A stretch of 64,000 nt of DNA from Steromphala cineraria (GCA_916613615.1 OU744725.1:14286253-14350252); one strand, 5' to 3'; positions 50,531 to 59,363 are shown, numbered from the stretch's first letter. Numbers and translations are program-made. The notes: generated from the sequence alone by a model not told the origin.

Positions 50531-50930
50531 ATATGACCATCATATGGCAGTATTTCAAAGCACAAACAAATTATCAACTGAAAATTGAAACATACATTGT
50601 TAAGTTAACAGTCATTTTACAATGTAAATGAAAATACATAAGAATGGTGATATGAATAAAAATGTTCATAGAAACTAGAAAACATCAATGAAAGAGATAA
50701 GGAAATGGATATGAAATTTTCCAAGAAAATGCGATGACTGATGTTTTGAAAATGTTGATATGATTGAGAAAATACTTAAAGAAACATCTACACATTACCT
50801 TACAAGTAGTTCATAGTATGATACATGAACCAATGAAACATAAAGAAGCACACGCATTACATGAGTGAGTCAGTGATATGTTGTTAAACATCGCTTGGGC
50901 AATATTTTAAGCTTTTAGCGGCTCTCGCAT

Positions 50931-51394
50931 TTAAAGAGTCACTCCGTGAGTTGTCTGGGGTCACACATGCCAAACTTTAACAATAGTGTAATTTGATCGA
51001 TAAGTATCGATTGTTGAAATTATAATTCTAAAGCTTATCAACGTCGTAAAGTGACAACATTTGAATTCACGATTGTGAAAACATGACAATAGCGCACGTC
51101 AAAAAGTCAAATGTAATTTTGGAAACTTATCTAAAGCAGTAAAAATGAAAGTTACGAGTTAATCATGTGTGATAAGTTATATAACTAATATTTATATGAG
51201 TTTTACGTGTGAATTTGGCTTTTGCGAATATATATAACTGTTTCAAGACTTTCATTGAAAACAAGTTTTTATAATTTAATCAGCATTTGGGAATGAATAT
51301 GTGAGAAATTTTGAATAAATATCGTCAATTATGCCATTTAGGTTTGTATCAAAGCAAAAGAGTATGTGATGAAAATCATGGAGTGACTCTTTAA
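50931..51394. mobile_element. Intact 456-bp MITE with TTAA duplications
   Basis: TTAA at 50931-50934 and 51391-51394 flank inverted ends AGAGTCACTCC (left) and GGAGTGACTCT (right), a perfect 11-bp match that extends weakly by a few bases. The interior has no open frame of note. TTAA target duplication points to a piggyBac-type transposase in trans. The interior (GTGAGTTGTCTGGGGTCACA and CATGCCAAACTTTAA) identifies a second, decayed copy at 23910. Confidence 0.85.
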
Positions 51395-52180
51395 TGACAT
51401 GCTACACAGAATAATGGATATGCATGATGTGAAGGTGTATAGAGAGGGTAAAAGCTATACAAAGATAGATCAACAGCCAAACACTCAGACAGATAATTAG
51501 ACAAGCAAACAGACAAATTATCAGACTAACAGTGAGATAATTGGCAAAACAAACAATAATCAGACAAACAAACAGACAGATAATAAGAAACACAAACAGA
51601 TAATTATGCAAATGATTAAGGCAATGTGATAGATATACAACTTCTTTATTAAATTTTTGCAACATTTCAACATGAATACAAATGTTGTTATCAAGCAAGT
51701 TTCTCTGACGAATGAGTGAGTTAGTTAGGGTTTAACATGTTGTATCTTTGACGAAATGTTGCAAAACATGAATAAAGAAGCTTTATATCCATAACATTGT
51801 CTTCATCATTCATAATCATCATAAATTATAGAATGCCAATCAAAGAAGACAAATAAAAGCACTTGACAGGACCTGTTAAGAAGATGAAAATAAAGACAGA
51901 TATATATGATAGATCCCAATACAATGGGATATAATTGACATCTACTCTAATGATTGATGGAAAAATGTAAATTAAAAATATATATGTTTTGAAATTTTGA
52001 AAAATAAATACCGTTGAACTACTGACCAATTGAACTATGTGGAACCACATGAATAAATGAATAACAAAGACGGGTGAGTAACTTACAGTAAGCGATCAGT
52101 GAATGCACTCTTGAAGAACATATTCGTAATAATATCAAGCTACATAATGAATCAAGAATAATTAAACTATCATATGCATG
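51395..52180. other. AT-rich DNA with a foldback remnant
   Basis: At 51632-51800 ACAACTTCTTTATT, GCAACATTT and their inverted partners AAATGTTGCAAAACATG and AATAAAGAAGCTT form an imperfect palindrome. CATTGTCTTCATCA at its right side is the inverse of the GAAGACAATG block of the 48201 array. A (CAAACAGACAGATAAT)-type simple stretch lies at 51480-51605. There is no gene up to the left end of the DIRS element. Confidence 0.55.
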
Positions 52181-52403
52181 ATTAGCAAACAATTACATGT
52201 ATTGTTAGTAATTATTAGTAAACTTACCTCTGGAATAACCTTTGCCCTCTCTCTTCGTTCTCTGAACGTACCTGCAGAAGTCTAGATAAAATATAGAGAA
52301 AAAACTAAGTCATAATTACCATTAGTGGTATGCCTCTCTCCTCCTCTTCCCTGGAGTTAGCTCCCTTTGCCCGCATGTGGTCTGACAGCCTCATATTCTC
52401 TTC
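52181..52403. repeat. DIRS 3' (left) inverted terminal repeat with outer extension
   Basis: 52226-52403 is an exact reverse complement of 58536-58713. The outer 45 bp (from ATTAGCAAACAATTACATG) are longer than the matching outer part at the other end. The element begins ATT, the same trinucleotide that ends it. Confidence 0.93.
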
Positions 52404-52468
52404 CAGCTGAACATCACCTGGAACAAGTGCGGGGAGGAATTAGTTTACTCTGGGCGGGTGTTCACCGC

Positions 52469-52563
52469 TTATTCCAGAGGTAAGTTTACTAATAATTACT
52501 AACAATACATGTAATTGTTTGCTAATTATTGGCGTAAATTAACCTCTGGAATAACCTTTGCCC
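52469..52563. repeat. DIRS internal complementary region (ICR)
   Basis: 52469-52526 is a perfect 58-bp reverse complement of the left terminus (52181-52238). 52524-52563 is a perfect 40-bp reverse complement of the right terminus (58692-58731). The two parts share the trinucleotide AAT at 52524-52526. In DIRS-1 this region is thought to template joining of the ends into a circle, and the match here is exact. Confidence 0.95.
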
Positions 52564-52869
52564 GAATTCCACATAATGGTGGCGGGTATCCAGGGGATGT
52601 TTACTTAACATTAGACGCCAATAATTATACTTATTAGATTAACATTACATGATATGTTCTTTACTTGAATATCACTTCTTTTACTATTTCGTAGATAAGT
52701 GAATAAAACAATAACAGAACCATTTCTTCATGCTCTTTCCCTTCAATTTATTCAACCTTTCAACTGAACAATATGTTATATCTCACAGGCATACCACTTG
52801 GTTAATATGTTAGTTTTCCCTCGTCTGACTATGATGTAATCTTTCATTTGACTTTATTTATACATATTA

Positions 52870-52905
52870 TGACGTCACTTCCGGTTCTTATGACGTCACT
52901 TCCGG
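52870..52905 (-). promoter_or_regulatory. Tandem ETS-CRE composite motif in the DIRS 3' region
   Basis: TGACGTCACTTCCGG occurs at 52870-52884 and again at 52891-52905, 21 bp apart. On the minus strand each reads CCGGAAGTGACGTCA, a full palindromic CRE (CREB/ATF) joined to an ETS core. The pair lies between the recombinase ORF and the ICR. It could drive transcription from the right-hand repeat in either direction. Function is inferred from motif identity only. Confidence 0.55.
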
Positions 52906-53165
52906 TCAAATTATTCCCTTAAATATGCAACGAACATCATAGTCAGATAGTCATTAGTTGTGATAGAGTTTAGGTGGATATACCAGTCCACAACAAGTGC
53001 TAAACGAATAACAAACATTAAACCTTCTTCCGAAACCATCACCATAACACAAGTCATAGTTTGGCCTCACCTTCTTAGGAGAATGGTGAACTTGGTAGAG
53101 GAGTCCTCGTCGAACTTTTCCCTCGACGACCCCGACCCCCCCCCCTTCTTTTCCTCCAAGAAGGG

Positions 53166-55763
53166 TTAAGCTGTGGAGATTCGTTGAGCCGCCACCAGCG
53201 GACCCAACTGAGCAATTCCATCCAGCGAAGGTGCGATATCCCGTAAGTATGAGGAGATGAAAGTATTCGTGCCCTTCCACTGGCAAGTCGAAACAAGATC
53301 CTGGATGGAGACTGATTTCCATGCTGAAACCGATGAAGCTAACGCTCTGATCTCGTGAGGCGAGAATTTCATGTTTACTGTATCTTGGTCTGTGTTTTGA
53401 TAAGCTAGAGATATAGTTTTCCTTAACCACGAAGATATAGTATTTTTGGAAATTTCTGAGTCCATCGCAGTTTTGCAGGAAAGAAATAACCTCCTTCTCT
53501 TGCGTCTGAATGGTGCTGTTCTCTCGAGATACCATCTCAACGCCCTTACAGGACACAAGAGTCTTTCTCTGTCTGAACGAGAATTCGAAGACGGTAACGC
53601 TGGAATTCTGTAAGTCCTTGCTCCTAGAGGCCCTGAGGCCGCAGATTGATTTTTGGCTAAAAATTCGGGTAGAGCTCTGCAAGTAACGTCCTTATAACCG
53701 TCCGAAAATCTAACAGATCCATTGTCGATAGCGTGTAACTCTGACACCCTAGCCGCCGAAGCGAAGGCAAGCAAAAAAGCGGTCTTGAAGGATAGGAATT
53801 TCAGTGAAGTAGAGTTAAGAGGTTCGTAAGGAGCTTTCAAGAGCGACTGAAGTACTAAACAGAGATCCCACTTCGGGAAGATAGATGGAGATGTCATGTC
53901 CTTTATCTGAAACGATCTGAGAAGTCTATGCAGAGATTGGTCTGTGCCTATCGAAAGTCCTTGCAGATCACAAACGGAAGCAATAGCTGACTTGTATCCC
54001 TCAATGGTCCCATGTTTCAGTTTCTTGCTTTTCCTCAGAAAAAGTAAAAAATCGGCGATCATAGGGATCGTAATGTCATGAGCTAAAAGATCGTTCCGCT
54101 CTCTCCAAGAAGTGAAGATTCTCCACTTGGCATCGTAGAGTCTGGAAGTAGATGGCCTGATAGACTGGACAATAGCTCTTGATGATTCATGGCCAAACCC
54201 TTGCTTCTTAAGGGATTGCTCGATAGCCTCCAAACGTGCAGATTCAACGTGGTGATATTGCCGTGAGTTCTCTTCGAGAGTGGTTGAGTGAGGAGATCTG
54301 TCCAGTGAGGTAGCTGGAGGGGAACGTCCGTCAACAGATCTATTAGGTTTGGAAACCACGTCCTGGTTGGCCAAGCTGGAGCTACCAGATACACTACACA
54401 ATCCTGAATTGCGATCTTTGCTAGAACGTCTGGGATAATCTTGATCGGAGGAAACGCGTAGGCTATCATGCCTTCCCACGATATCGATAACGCGTCTACT
54501 GCCCAGGCTTGAGGGTCTGGGATGGGACTCACGTAGGTGGGAATGCGAAAGTTCTGAGCTGTGGCAAACAAGTCTATTGATGGATACTCCCATCTGTCGA
54601 TCAATAGCTGGAAGGCTTCCCTGTGGAGAGTCCATTCCGTTGGAATTACTTGGCCTTTCCTGGACAAGGAGTCCGCGAGAACATTCAGTCTTCCCGGAAT
54701 GTGTCTTGCTCTGAGAACTATCTTGAACTGATCCACCATGGCAAACAGACGGCGAGTTAACTCCATGAGACTTGTTGATCTTGTTCCGCCTTGTTTGTTT
54801 ATGTAGGACACCACCGTAGCATTGTCCGTAGCGATCATGACGCTCGACTTGTAGAGGGGGCGCCACCAGATACTGACTGCCTTGATTACCGCTAGCAACT
54901 CCAGAGCGTTTATGTGTAGTGAGGTCTCCTGAGTTGACCATGTCCCCTGTGCTTGATATCTGTCCAGGTGCGCTCCCCATCCCTCGCAGGAGGCGTCTGT
55001 GAAGATCGTGAACTTGGGGGGAGGATCCGTCATACGAGTCCCCGAGAGCACATTGAATTCCCGAGTCCACCATTGTAGCTCTTGACAAACGTGGGGAGGA
55101 CAAACTATCACGGAATCCAAGTCTAGAACTCTGTTGGCATTTATCCAAACTTGAGTGTGGCGAAGATTCAACCTGCCTCTGAAGGTGAACGATTGGATTG
55201 AAGTTAGAAACCCCAGCAGAGACATCCATTTCCTTAATGAAGCTGTTCGTGAGTCCAGAAGGGAAATTATAAGATTCTGAGTTAGTCGCCATCGGTCCTC
55301 CACTGGAAAGATATGGTAACTCCTCGCATCCAGAATCGCTCCTAGAAACTTGATCCTGGAAGTAGGTGTAAGTTCCGACTTGTCTGGGTGCACTAACCAA
55401 CCTAGATGGGTGAACACATGGATTACAAAGTCTCTTTGTTTGATAAGAAGAGCTGTGGACGTATGTCTTGCCAGAAAATCGTCTAAGTATCCGTGAATAG
55501 CGATGTTCCTTAGATGGAGGAAATGAAGCACTGGTTTCATCACCATCGTAAAAAGCCATGGGGCTATGGAAACGCCGAAAGGAAGAACGCGGAATTGAAA
55601 CCTTCTTCCGTTGATTCCGAACCTGAGATACTTCCGCGAGTGAGGATGGATTGGGACGTGGAGATAGGCATCCTTGAGGTCTAGGCTGACAAATTGGCTG
55701 TTGGGTAGCACTAGTTTCCTGACATTTTTTAGTGATTCCATGGTAAACTTGGGCGGCCTGCAC
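53166..55763 (-). CDS. DIRS ORF3, tyrosine recombinase (YR)
   Basis: The open frame is 865 codons, but its first 500 or so overlap ORF2 in another frame and are Ser/Arg-rich without a domain. The recognisable protein is about residues 505-865 (roughly 54245 to the stop at 53166). An N-terminal SAM-like DNA-binding part (from ARLEAIEQSLKKQGF) precedes the catalytic domain. Catalytic residues visible are the first Arg in AARVSEL (about residue 671), the H-x-x-R box in PHEIRALASS (about 800-803) and the nucleophilic Tyr in TFISSYLRD (about 839). The order R, HxxR, Y is that of phage-integrase-type recombinases in DIRS and PAT retrotransposons. It would insert a circular cDNA into the genome. The true start is unknown; translation may use an internal ATG, a spliced RNA or a frameshift from ORF2. 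No break is seen in the domain. Confidence 0.88.
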   Translation of the reverse strand: MQAAQVYHGITKKCQETSATQQPICQPRPQGCLSPRPNPSSLAEVSQVRNQRKKVSIPRSSFRRFHSPMAFYDGDETSASFPPSKEHRYSRILRRFSGKTYVHSSSYQTKRLCNPCVHPSRLVSAPRQVGTYTYFQDQVSRSDSGCEELPYLSSGGPMATNSESYNFPSGLTNSFIKEMDVSAGVSNFNPIVHLQRQVESSPHSSLDKCQQSSRLGFRDSLSSPRLSRATMVDSGIQCALGDSYDGSSPQVHDLHRRLLRGMGSAPGQISSTGDMVNSGDLTTHKRSGVASGNQGSQYLVAPPLQVERHDRYGQCYGGVLHKQTRRNKINKSHGVNSPSVCHGGSVQDSSQSKTHSGKTECSRGLLVQERPSNSNGMDSPQGSLPAIDRQMGVSINRLVCHSSELSHSHLRESHPRPSSLGSRRVIDIVGRHDSLRVSSDQDYPRRSSKDRNSGLCSVSGSSSLANQDVVSKPNRSVDGRSPPATSLDRSPHSTTLEENSRQYHHVESARLEAIEQSLKKQGFGHESSRAIVQSIRPSTSRLYDAKWRIFTSWRERNDLLAHDITIPMIADFLLFLRKSKKLKHGTIEGYKSAIASVCDLQGLSIGTDQSLHRLLRSFQIKDMTSPSIFPKWDLCLVLQSLLKAPYEPLNSTSLKFLSFKTAFLLAFASAARVSELHAIDNGSVRFSDGYKDVTCRALPEFLAKNQSAASGPLGARTYRIPALPSSNSRSDRERLLCPVRALRWYLERTAPFRRKRRRLFLSCKTAMDSEISKNTISSWLRKTISLAYQNTDQDTVNMKFSPHEIRALASSVSAWKSVSIQDLVSTCQWKGTNTFISSYLRDIAPSLDGIAQLGPLVAAQRISTA

Positions 55764-56401
55764 AAGAAGTCCTTGTTGAGAATCTTTAGGTCTATGATCA
55801 TTCTCATCTCTCCCGAGTCCCGCTTGGGGACTAAAAACACTGGAGAGTAAAACCCCCGAGAGAGATCGTGAGGGGGAAGCTCGGTAATTGCCTCCTTCAG
55901 CAATAACTGGTCTACTGCAAGTAGAGCTGCCTCCAGACGGGCCTCCTGTAAGGTGAATCTTTTTCCTATCGGGTGAGAAGCTAGGGGTGGCCGCGTCTGG
56001 AATTGTAACTGATACCCGTCGGTGACTACGGAGCGAATCCAGTTGTCTTGGGTGATCTGTGTCCAGTTCCGAGAATACTGTTGCAGACGTCCCCCGACAG
56101 GCGAGGGAACGACTGGTGTCACAAAATCGAAGTCCAAATCGAAGTCCATGGGCATAGCGAGATCGTAAGGTTTTGGAGTAGTGTTGGGAACCGAGTCAAC
56201 GGCGACCGTACGAGCCTCTGGGTCCGCGACCTCCTCTGGCACGAAAATTCCCTCTGGGCTGGGAATCCCGGGAATCTCTGGGGGTACCATTCTGAGAGTC
56301 GTTGGGACGAGACTTCCTGAACTGAGGGTTGGCTCGGTCGAAAGCTGAACGGTGGAGGGGGGGTCGGGGTGAAGGAAAGGAGCCTCTCTTGTTAGTGACA
56401 T
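54083..56401 (-). CDS. DIRS ORF2, reverse transcriptase-RNase H-methyltransferase-like polyprotein
   Basis: 772 codons. The RT domain spans about residues 160-370, with FVSLDLKDAYLHVPIHP, LPFGVSIAPWLFT and the catalytic box YLDDFLA. RNase H follows (about 455-585), with TDASCEGWGAHL, the Glu of NALELLAV, TDNATVVSYI and the late GRLNVLADSLSR. The C-terminal part (about 590-720: IDLFATAQNFR, AVDALSISW, AYAFPP, VAPAWPTRTWF) fits the Dam-methyltransferase-like domain that DIRS elements carry after RNase H. I cannot confirm its catalytic motif by eye. The first 70 or so codons overlap the 3' end of ORF1 and may not be translated as such. All catalytic residues of RT and RNase H that I can check are present, and there is no internal stop. 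The protein would copy the element RNA into DNA. Confidence 0.9.
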   Translation of the reverse strand: MSLTREAPFLHPDPPSTVQLSTEPTLSSGSLVPTTLRMVPPEIPGIPSPEGIFVPEEVADPEARTVAVDSVPNTTPKPYDLAMPMDFDLDFDFVTPVVPSPVGGRLQQYSRNWTQITQDNWIRSVVTDGYQLQFQTRPPLASHPIGKRFTLQEARLEAALLAVDQLLLKEAITELPPHDLSRGFYSPVFLVPKRDSGEMRMIIDLKILNKDFLCRPPKFTMESLKNVRKLVLPNSQFVSLDLKDAYLHVPIHPHSRKYLRFGINGRRFQFRVLPFGVSIAPWLFTMVMKPVLHFLHLRNIAIHGYLDDFLARHTSTALLIKQRDFVIHVFTHLGWLVHPDKSELTPTSRIKFLGAILDARSYHIFPVEDRWRLTQNLIISLLDSRTASLRKWMSLLGFLTSIQSFTFRGRLNLRHTQVWINANRVLDLDSVIVCPPHVCQELQWWTREFNVLSGTRMTDPPPKFTIFTDASCEGWGAHLDRYQAQGTWSTQETSLHINALELLAVIKAVSIWWRPLYKSSVMIATDNATVVSYINKQGGTRSTSLMELTRRLFAMVDQFKIVLRARHIPGRLNVLADSLSRKGQVIPTEWTLHREAFQLLIDRWEYPSIDLFATAQNFRIPTYVSPIPDPQAWAVDALSISWEGMIAYAFPPIKIIPDVLAKIAIQDCVVYLVAPAWPTRTWFPNLIDLLTDVPLQLPHWTDLLTQPLSKRTHGNITTLNLHVWRLSSNPLRSKGLAMNHQELLSSLSGHLLPDSTMPSGESSLLGESGTIF

Positions 56402-58313
56402 TTCCTCCTCTGAAAGAGTTACGTTGCCTAGTCTGGGCTAGGAGAGCCGCCGCAAGTTGCTGGTTGAGCATCCTGTTGGACTGAGCGTCCTGGGTAGCAA
56501 TGGCTTGTGAGCATTGACCGTTGAAGATCGATTCGGAGTTAACCGGCTGTTGGAAGAGATCCTCCTTCGAATCTTGAGGGAGATTCCTGACTGATCCAAG
56601 CAGTTGTGTTCTTTCTATAGCCGTTAACCGTCCAACGGTGGCAATCTGTGCCTGAGTAGCATCTCCAACGGCGTGATAGATTACGTCAAGAAACGAATGG
56701 GCGAGAGCAACCTCCTCCGCGTTCATAACTGTAAGAGTTTGCGGCTTGATACCCTTGTAGTCCTGGAAGGTGGGGGGAAGAAGCTGACGGACTCCCGCCG
56801 CAAACCAGTTAATATAAGACAAAATGTCCACCGAGTTCCTTGCCGTTAGATCAATCTCCTTGATGTCCTTACGGGATAAGGAAATCTTGTCACCCTGGGA
56901 TCGTAACAGGGGCCTGGAGTTCAGCCGTGAAAAATCCCGGTCGATGTCTGGCGCCGAAGCGGGGAAGGCACGGTCATGGATGACATAAGCTTGCTTAAGA
57001 GCCATTCTAGGCAGAGAGGAAGCGTCCTTAGCCTTGGTTAAGTTTGAGTTAACGGAGTCCAACGCTGCCTTGACAACTGTTGAATGAGGAAGAGTCCGTT
57101 TGGGTGCCCTCTTAGGCGGCAAATTTCCCGTGGAACCGAGTTCCTCTGGTATGGGCTGTACCTCCTCCTGCTCGAGCGAAGTAGGAAGCGTACACGGCTT
57201 GAGTTTATACAAAAAGTCAATCTTGTCCACGAAGGACCACTCAGGGACTAAGTCCGGTTCCGAGCCGTCAGCCGACGGAATAATCAAAATGCCTTCATGG
57301 GAATCCAGTTTTACATCCGCTGAAAGCTTGTTGTCTGTCTCCGTATCGGTGATAATCGGAATTATCGGCGGGTTAGACGTATCCACAAAGTCAGCCGGTT
57401 TGAACTTGTTATCGCCGTAAGCCGTTCCAACGGCTGTCGGATCAATCAAGTGGTCCGTGCCGCCCGGGGTAAGCCGAGTCGGCAGCTGGTCTAGGGCCAA
57501 ATCACCCGTGCCGGCCGTGTCAACGGTGTCCTGGTTGGACTTGGTCACCGTGGCACTAGAGCCATTAACGGACTTGCCGTTCTGCACGAGTGACCCGGCC
57601 TGAACCAACCCATGGGTGGGAGGGAACAGGTTGACGGCGTCAACAACGTGAACCTCATCCCGACCTGTGACAGATGAGCCGCCAGGAAGGGGGAGAGATT
57701 TTACGGGGTCACCACGACCCGCTAACACCGGCAAGCCCTTAGAAGGTAAACATTGCCTTTTAGCCGTATCACCCGCCGTGACACCCGACCCATCACTCAA
57801 AGAGTCGGCGACCCGCTTAGACTTAACTTTGCCCCGTTTGGCATCAGAGTTAGAAGAGGACTTGCGAGAGGAATCATCTTTAACTGAACTTGAGTGAGAT
57901 AGGGACTTGAAAGATTTCTTAAGATTGGAAATTTTTTCGTTATTGCGCCGATCCATATCCTTGAGAGAAGATTGGAGGGTGTTAAACATGTCTTGCTTAA
58001 AAGATGAGAGAAAAGCCGTGAGATCGAGTGTTTGATTGGAAGAATCAGCGACCGTGCCCGAAGGAGGAATTTGAGAAGGTAGGGATTGCTCATTATCCAA
58101 GGTAACAACGGGAGAAACGGGAGTATTAGATTCTTTACGTTTCTTGCCACGCATCTCACATAATTTTGACCACGTTTCATCGTCTAAATCTCTACAGAGA
58201 AGGCAACGCGAGTCGGGGAAACAAATAGGTTTAACATCACAGTTAGCACAAGATGAGTGAGGATCCTTATCAGACATGAAACGTTGACACGACACACATT
58301 TACGTTGGGACAT
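56196..58313 (-). CDS. DIRS ORF1, gag-like protein
   Basis: 705 codons from the ATG at 58313. The N-terminus has a Cys/His cluster, with CVSC at residues 6-9, then HSSCANC, then CFPDSRCLLC, likely a zinc-binding fold. A Ser/Lys-rich stretch follows (about 130-190) with possible nuclear-localisation runs such as KRGKVKSKR. A conserved-looking alpha-helical middle part (about 480-620, IDLTARNSVDILSYINW onward) recalls the core domain shared by gag proteins of animal DIRS elements. The C-terminus is Arg/Gly-rich (RGG-type: GNFRARGGRGPRGSYGRR) and probably binds nucleic acid. It overlaps ORF2 by about 200 bp. By position and composition this is the structural protein. Sequence families of DIRS gag are poorly conserved, so the name rests mainly on context. 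Confidence 0.8.
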   Translation of the reverse strand: MSQRKCVSCQRFMSDKDPHSSCANCDVKPICFPDSRCLLCRDLDDETWSKLCEMRGKKRKESNTPVSPVVTLDNEQSLPSQIPPSGTVADSSNQTLDLTAFLSSFKQDMFNTLQSSLKDMDRRNNEKISNLKKSFKSLSHSSSVKDDSSRKSSSNSDAKRGKVKSKRVADSLSDGSGVTAGDTAKRQCLPSKGLPVLAGRGDPVKSLPLPGGSSVTGRDEVHVVDAVNLFPPTHGLVQAGSLVQNGKSVNGSSATVTKSNQDTVDTAGTGDLALDQLPTRLTPGGTDHLIDPTAVGTAYGDNKFKPADFVDTSNPPIIPIITDTETDNKLSADVKLDSHEGILIIPSADGSEPDLVPEWSFVDKIDFLYKLKPCTLPTSLEQEEVQPIPEELGSTGNLPPKRAPKRTLPHSTVVKAALDSVNSNLTKAKDASSLPRMALKQAYVIHDRAFPASAPDIDRDFSRLNSRPLLRSQGDKISLSRKDIKEIDLTARNSVDILSYINWFAAGVRQLLPPTFQDYKGIKPQTLTVMNAEEVALAHSFLDVIYHAVGDATQAQIATVGRLTAIERTQLLGSVRNLPQDSKEDLFQQPVNSESIFNGQCSQAIATQDAQSNRMLNQQLAAALLAQTRQRNSFRGGNVTNKRGSFPSPRPPLHRSAFDRANPQFRKSRPNDSQNGTPRDSRDSQPRGNFRARGGRGPRGSYGRR

Positions 58314-58731
58314 GATGGAAACACAGTTACTTCACAAACGCCGACAGTCACAGAAAAAAAATTTTCAAGTCACACAAAAACACAAAATATTCACACAAAA
58401 AACGAATGCGATTGTCTGATAACAGACCCAATGTCGATACCACGTACCACAATTCAAGAACTGCACTGGAAAAACAAGGGAAACTTGAGAAGATTCCTAG
58501 ACTTCTGAGGTGACCTTGTTCATAGTTCGAGCGCAGAAGAGAATATGAGGCTGTCAGACCACATGCGGGCAAAGGGAGCTAACTCCAGGGAAGAGGAGGA
58601 GAGAGGCATACCACTAATGGTAATTATGACTTAGTTTTTTCTCTATATTTTATCTAGACTTCTGCAGGTACGTTCAGAGAACGAAGAGAGAGGGCAAAGG
58701 TTATTCCAGAGGTTAATTTACGCCAATAATT
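58314..58731 (-). repeat. DIRS 5' (right) inverted terminal repeat and leader
   Basis: 58536-58713 is identical to the reverse complement of 52226-52403. The outer end stops at ATT (58729-58731). The leader between the repeat and the ORF1 ATG (58314-58535) has no open frame of note. The promoter for the sense transcript should lie here, but I cannot point to a core element. Confidence 0.9.
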
Positions 58732-58737
58732 GCAGTA

Positions 58738-59238
58738 TTTATGAATGAATGAATGAATGAATGAATGAATGAATGAATTTAGAACAATGGAATGAATGAA
58801 TAAATGAATGAATGAATGAATGAATGAATTTAGAACAATGGAATGAATGAATGAATGAATGAATGAATGAATGAAGAACTTTGGAACTATGGAATGAATG
58901 ATTGTAAAAGTTGGTAGTATTGAAGAAATGATTTTAAGGTTAGGAACTATTGAATGTAGAAGGTTGTAGAAGTAAGAATAATTGAATGAATGATTTAGAA
59001 CTATCGAAATATTGGTTGTGGAGTAAGGAACACTTGAATGAATGAATGATTGTAGAAGTTTAAAATGTGTGAATGAATGAATGACTGTCAAACTAAGGAA
59101 CTATCATATGAAAGGTTTAAAGAAGTCATGAACTATTTAATATATGACTGCATTACGTTGAATGGATGATTGTAGAACAAAGATAGTATTGAATAAACGA
59201 TTGTAGAACTAAGAAACTATTGAATGATGATTGTAGAG
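58738..59238. repeat. GAAT microsatellite and degenerate continuation
   Basis: (ATGA)n runs at 58740-58777, 58791-58828 and 58841-58875 are separated by TTTAGAACAATGG-type linkers, giving a period of about 51-54 bp. To 59238 the pattern decays into GATTGTAGAACTAAGGAACTATTGAATGAAT-like units. It directly adjoins the DIRS right end. Weak echoes left of the element (AAACTATCATATGCATG) may be the same repeat. Confidence 0.85.
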
Positions 59239-59239
59239 A

Positions 59240-59304
59240 TAAACTAGATTAGCGTTTGTGGGGAAAAACAGAGAACCCCGGAAACTGAGGATTTCGCCTT
59301 CCCA
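59240..59304 (+). repeat. Solo left-end fragment of the 49217 element
   Basis: AAACTAGATTAGCGTTTG, AGAGAACCCCG and GATTTCGCCTT correspond in order to 49218-49286 (AAACTAGATTAGCGTTTG, AGAGCAGCCCC, GTTTCGCCTT). The rest of that element is absent. Confidence 0.6.
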
Positions 59305-59363
59305 TATTAATCCCATTCAGCATGTCTGAAAAATAATTATATACAAGTGAATAGATTAAAATC

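Larger units (their letters stand above)
52181..58731 (-). mobile_element. DIRS-like tyrosine-recombinase retrotransposon, apparently complete
   Basis: The element is 6551 bp. It has identical 178-bp inverted repeats (52226-52403 and 58536-58713), unequal outer extensions, and an internal complementary region near its 3' end that reproduces both termini joined. Three long minus-strand ORFs (gag-like; RT-RNase H-methyltransferase-like; tyrosine recombinase) overlap in series. This is the architecture of the DIRS-1 group, thought to replicate through a circular DNA intermediate that the recombinase integrates without target duplication. None is seen here. Coding sequence is visibly more GC-rich than the surrounding DNA. 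Identity of the repeats and the three open frames suggest a recent insertion. Confidence 0.92.

Noticed and set aside
52954..53682. 242-codon minus-strand frame beside the recombinase
   Set aside because: It overlaps the catalytic end of the recombinase in another frame and has no domain; taken as a shadow.
56048..57897. Plus-strand frames of 76-106 codons inside the DIRS element
   Set aside because: They are antisense shadows of the gag-like and RT frames.
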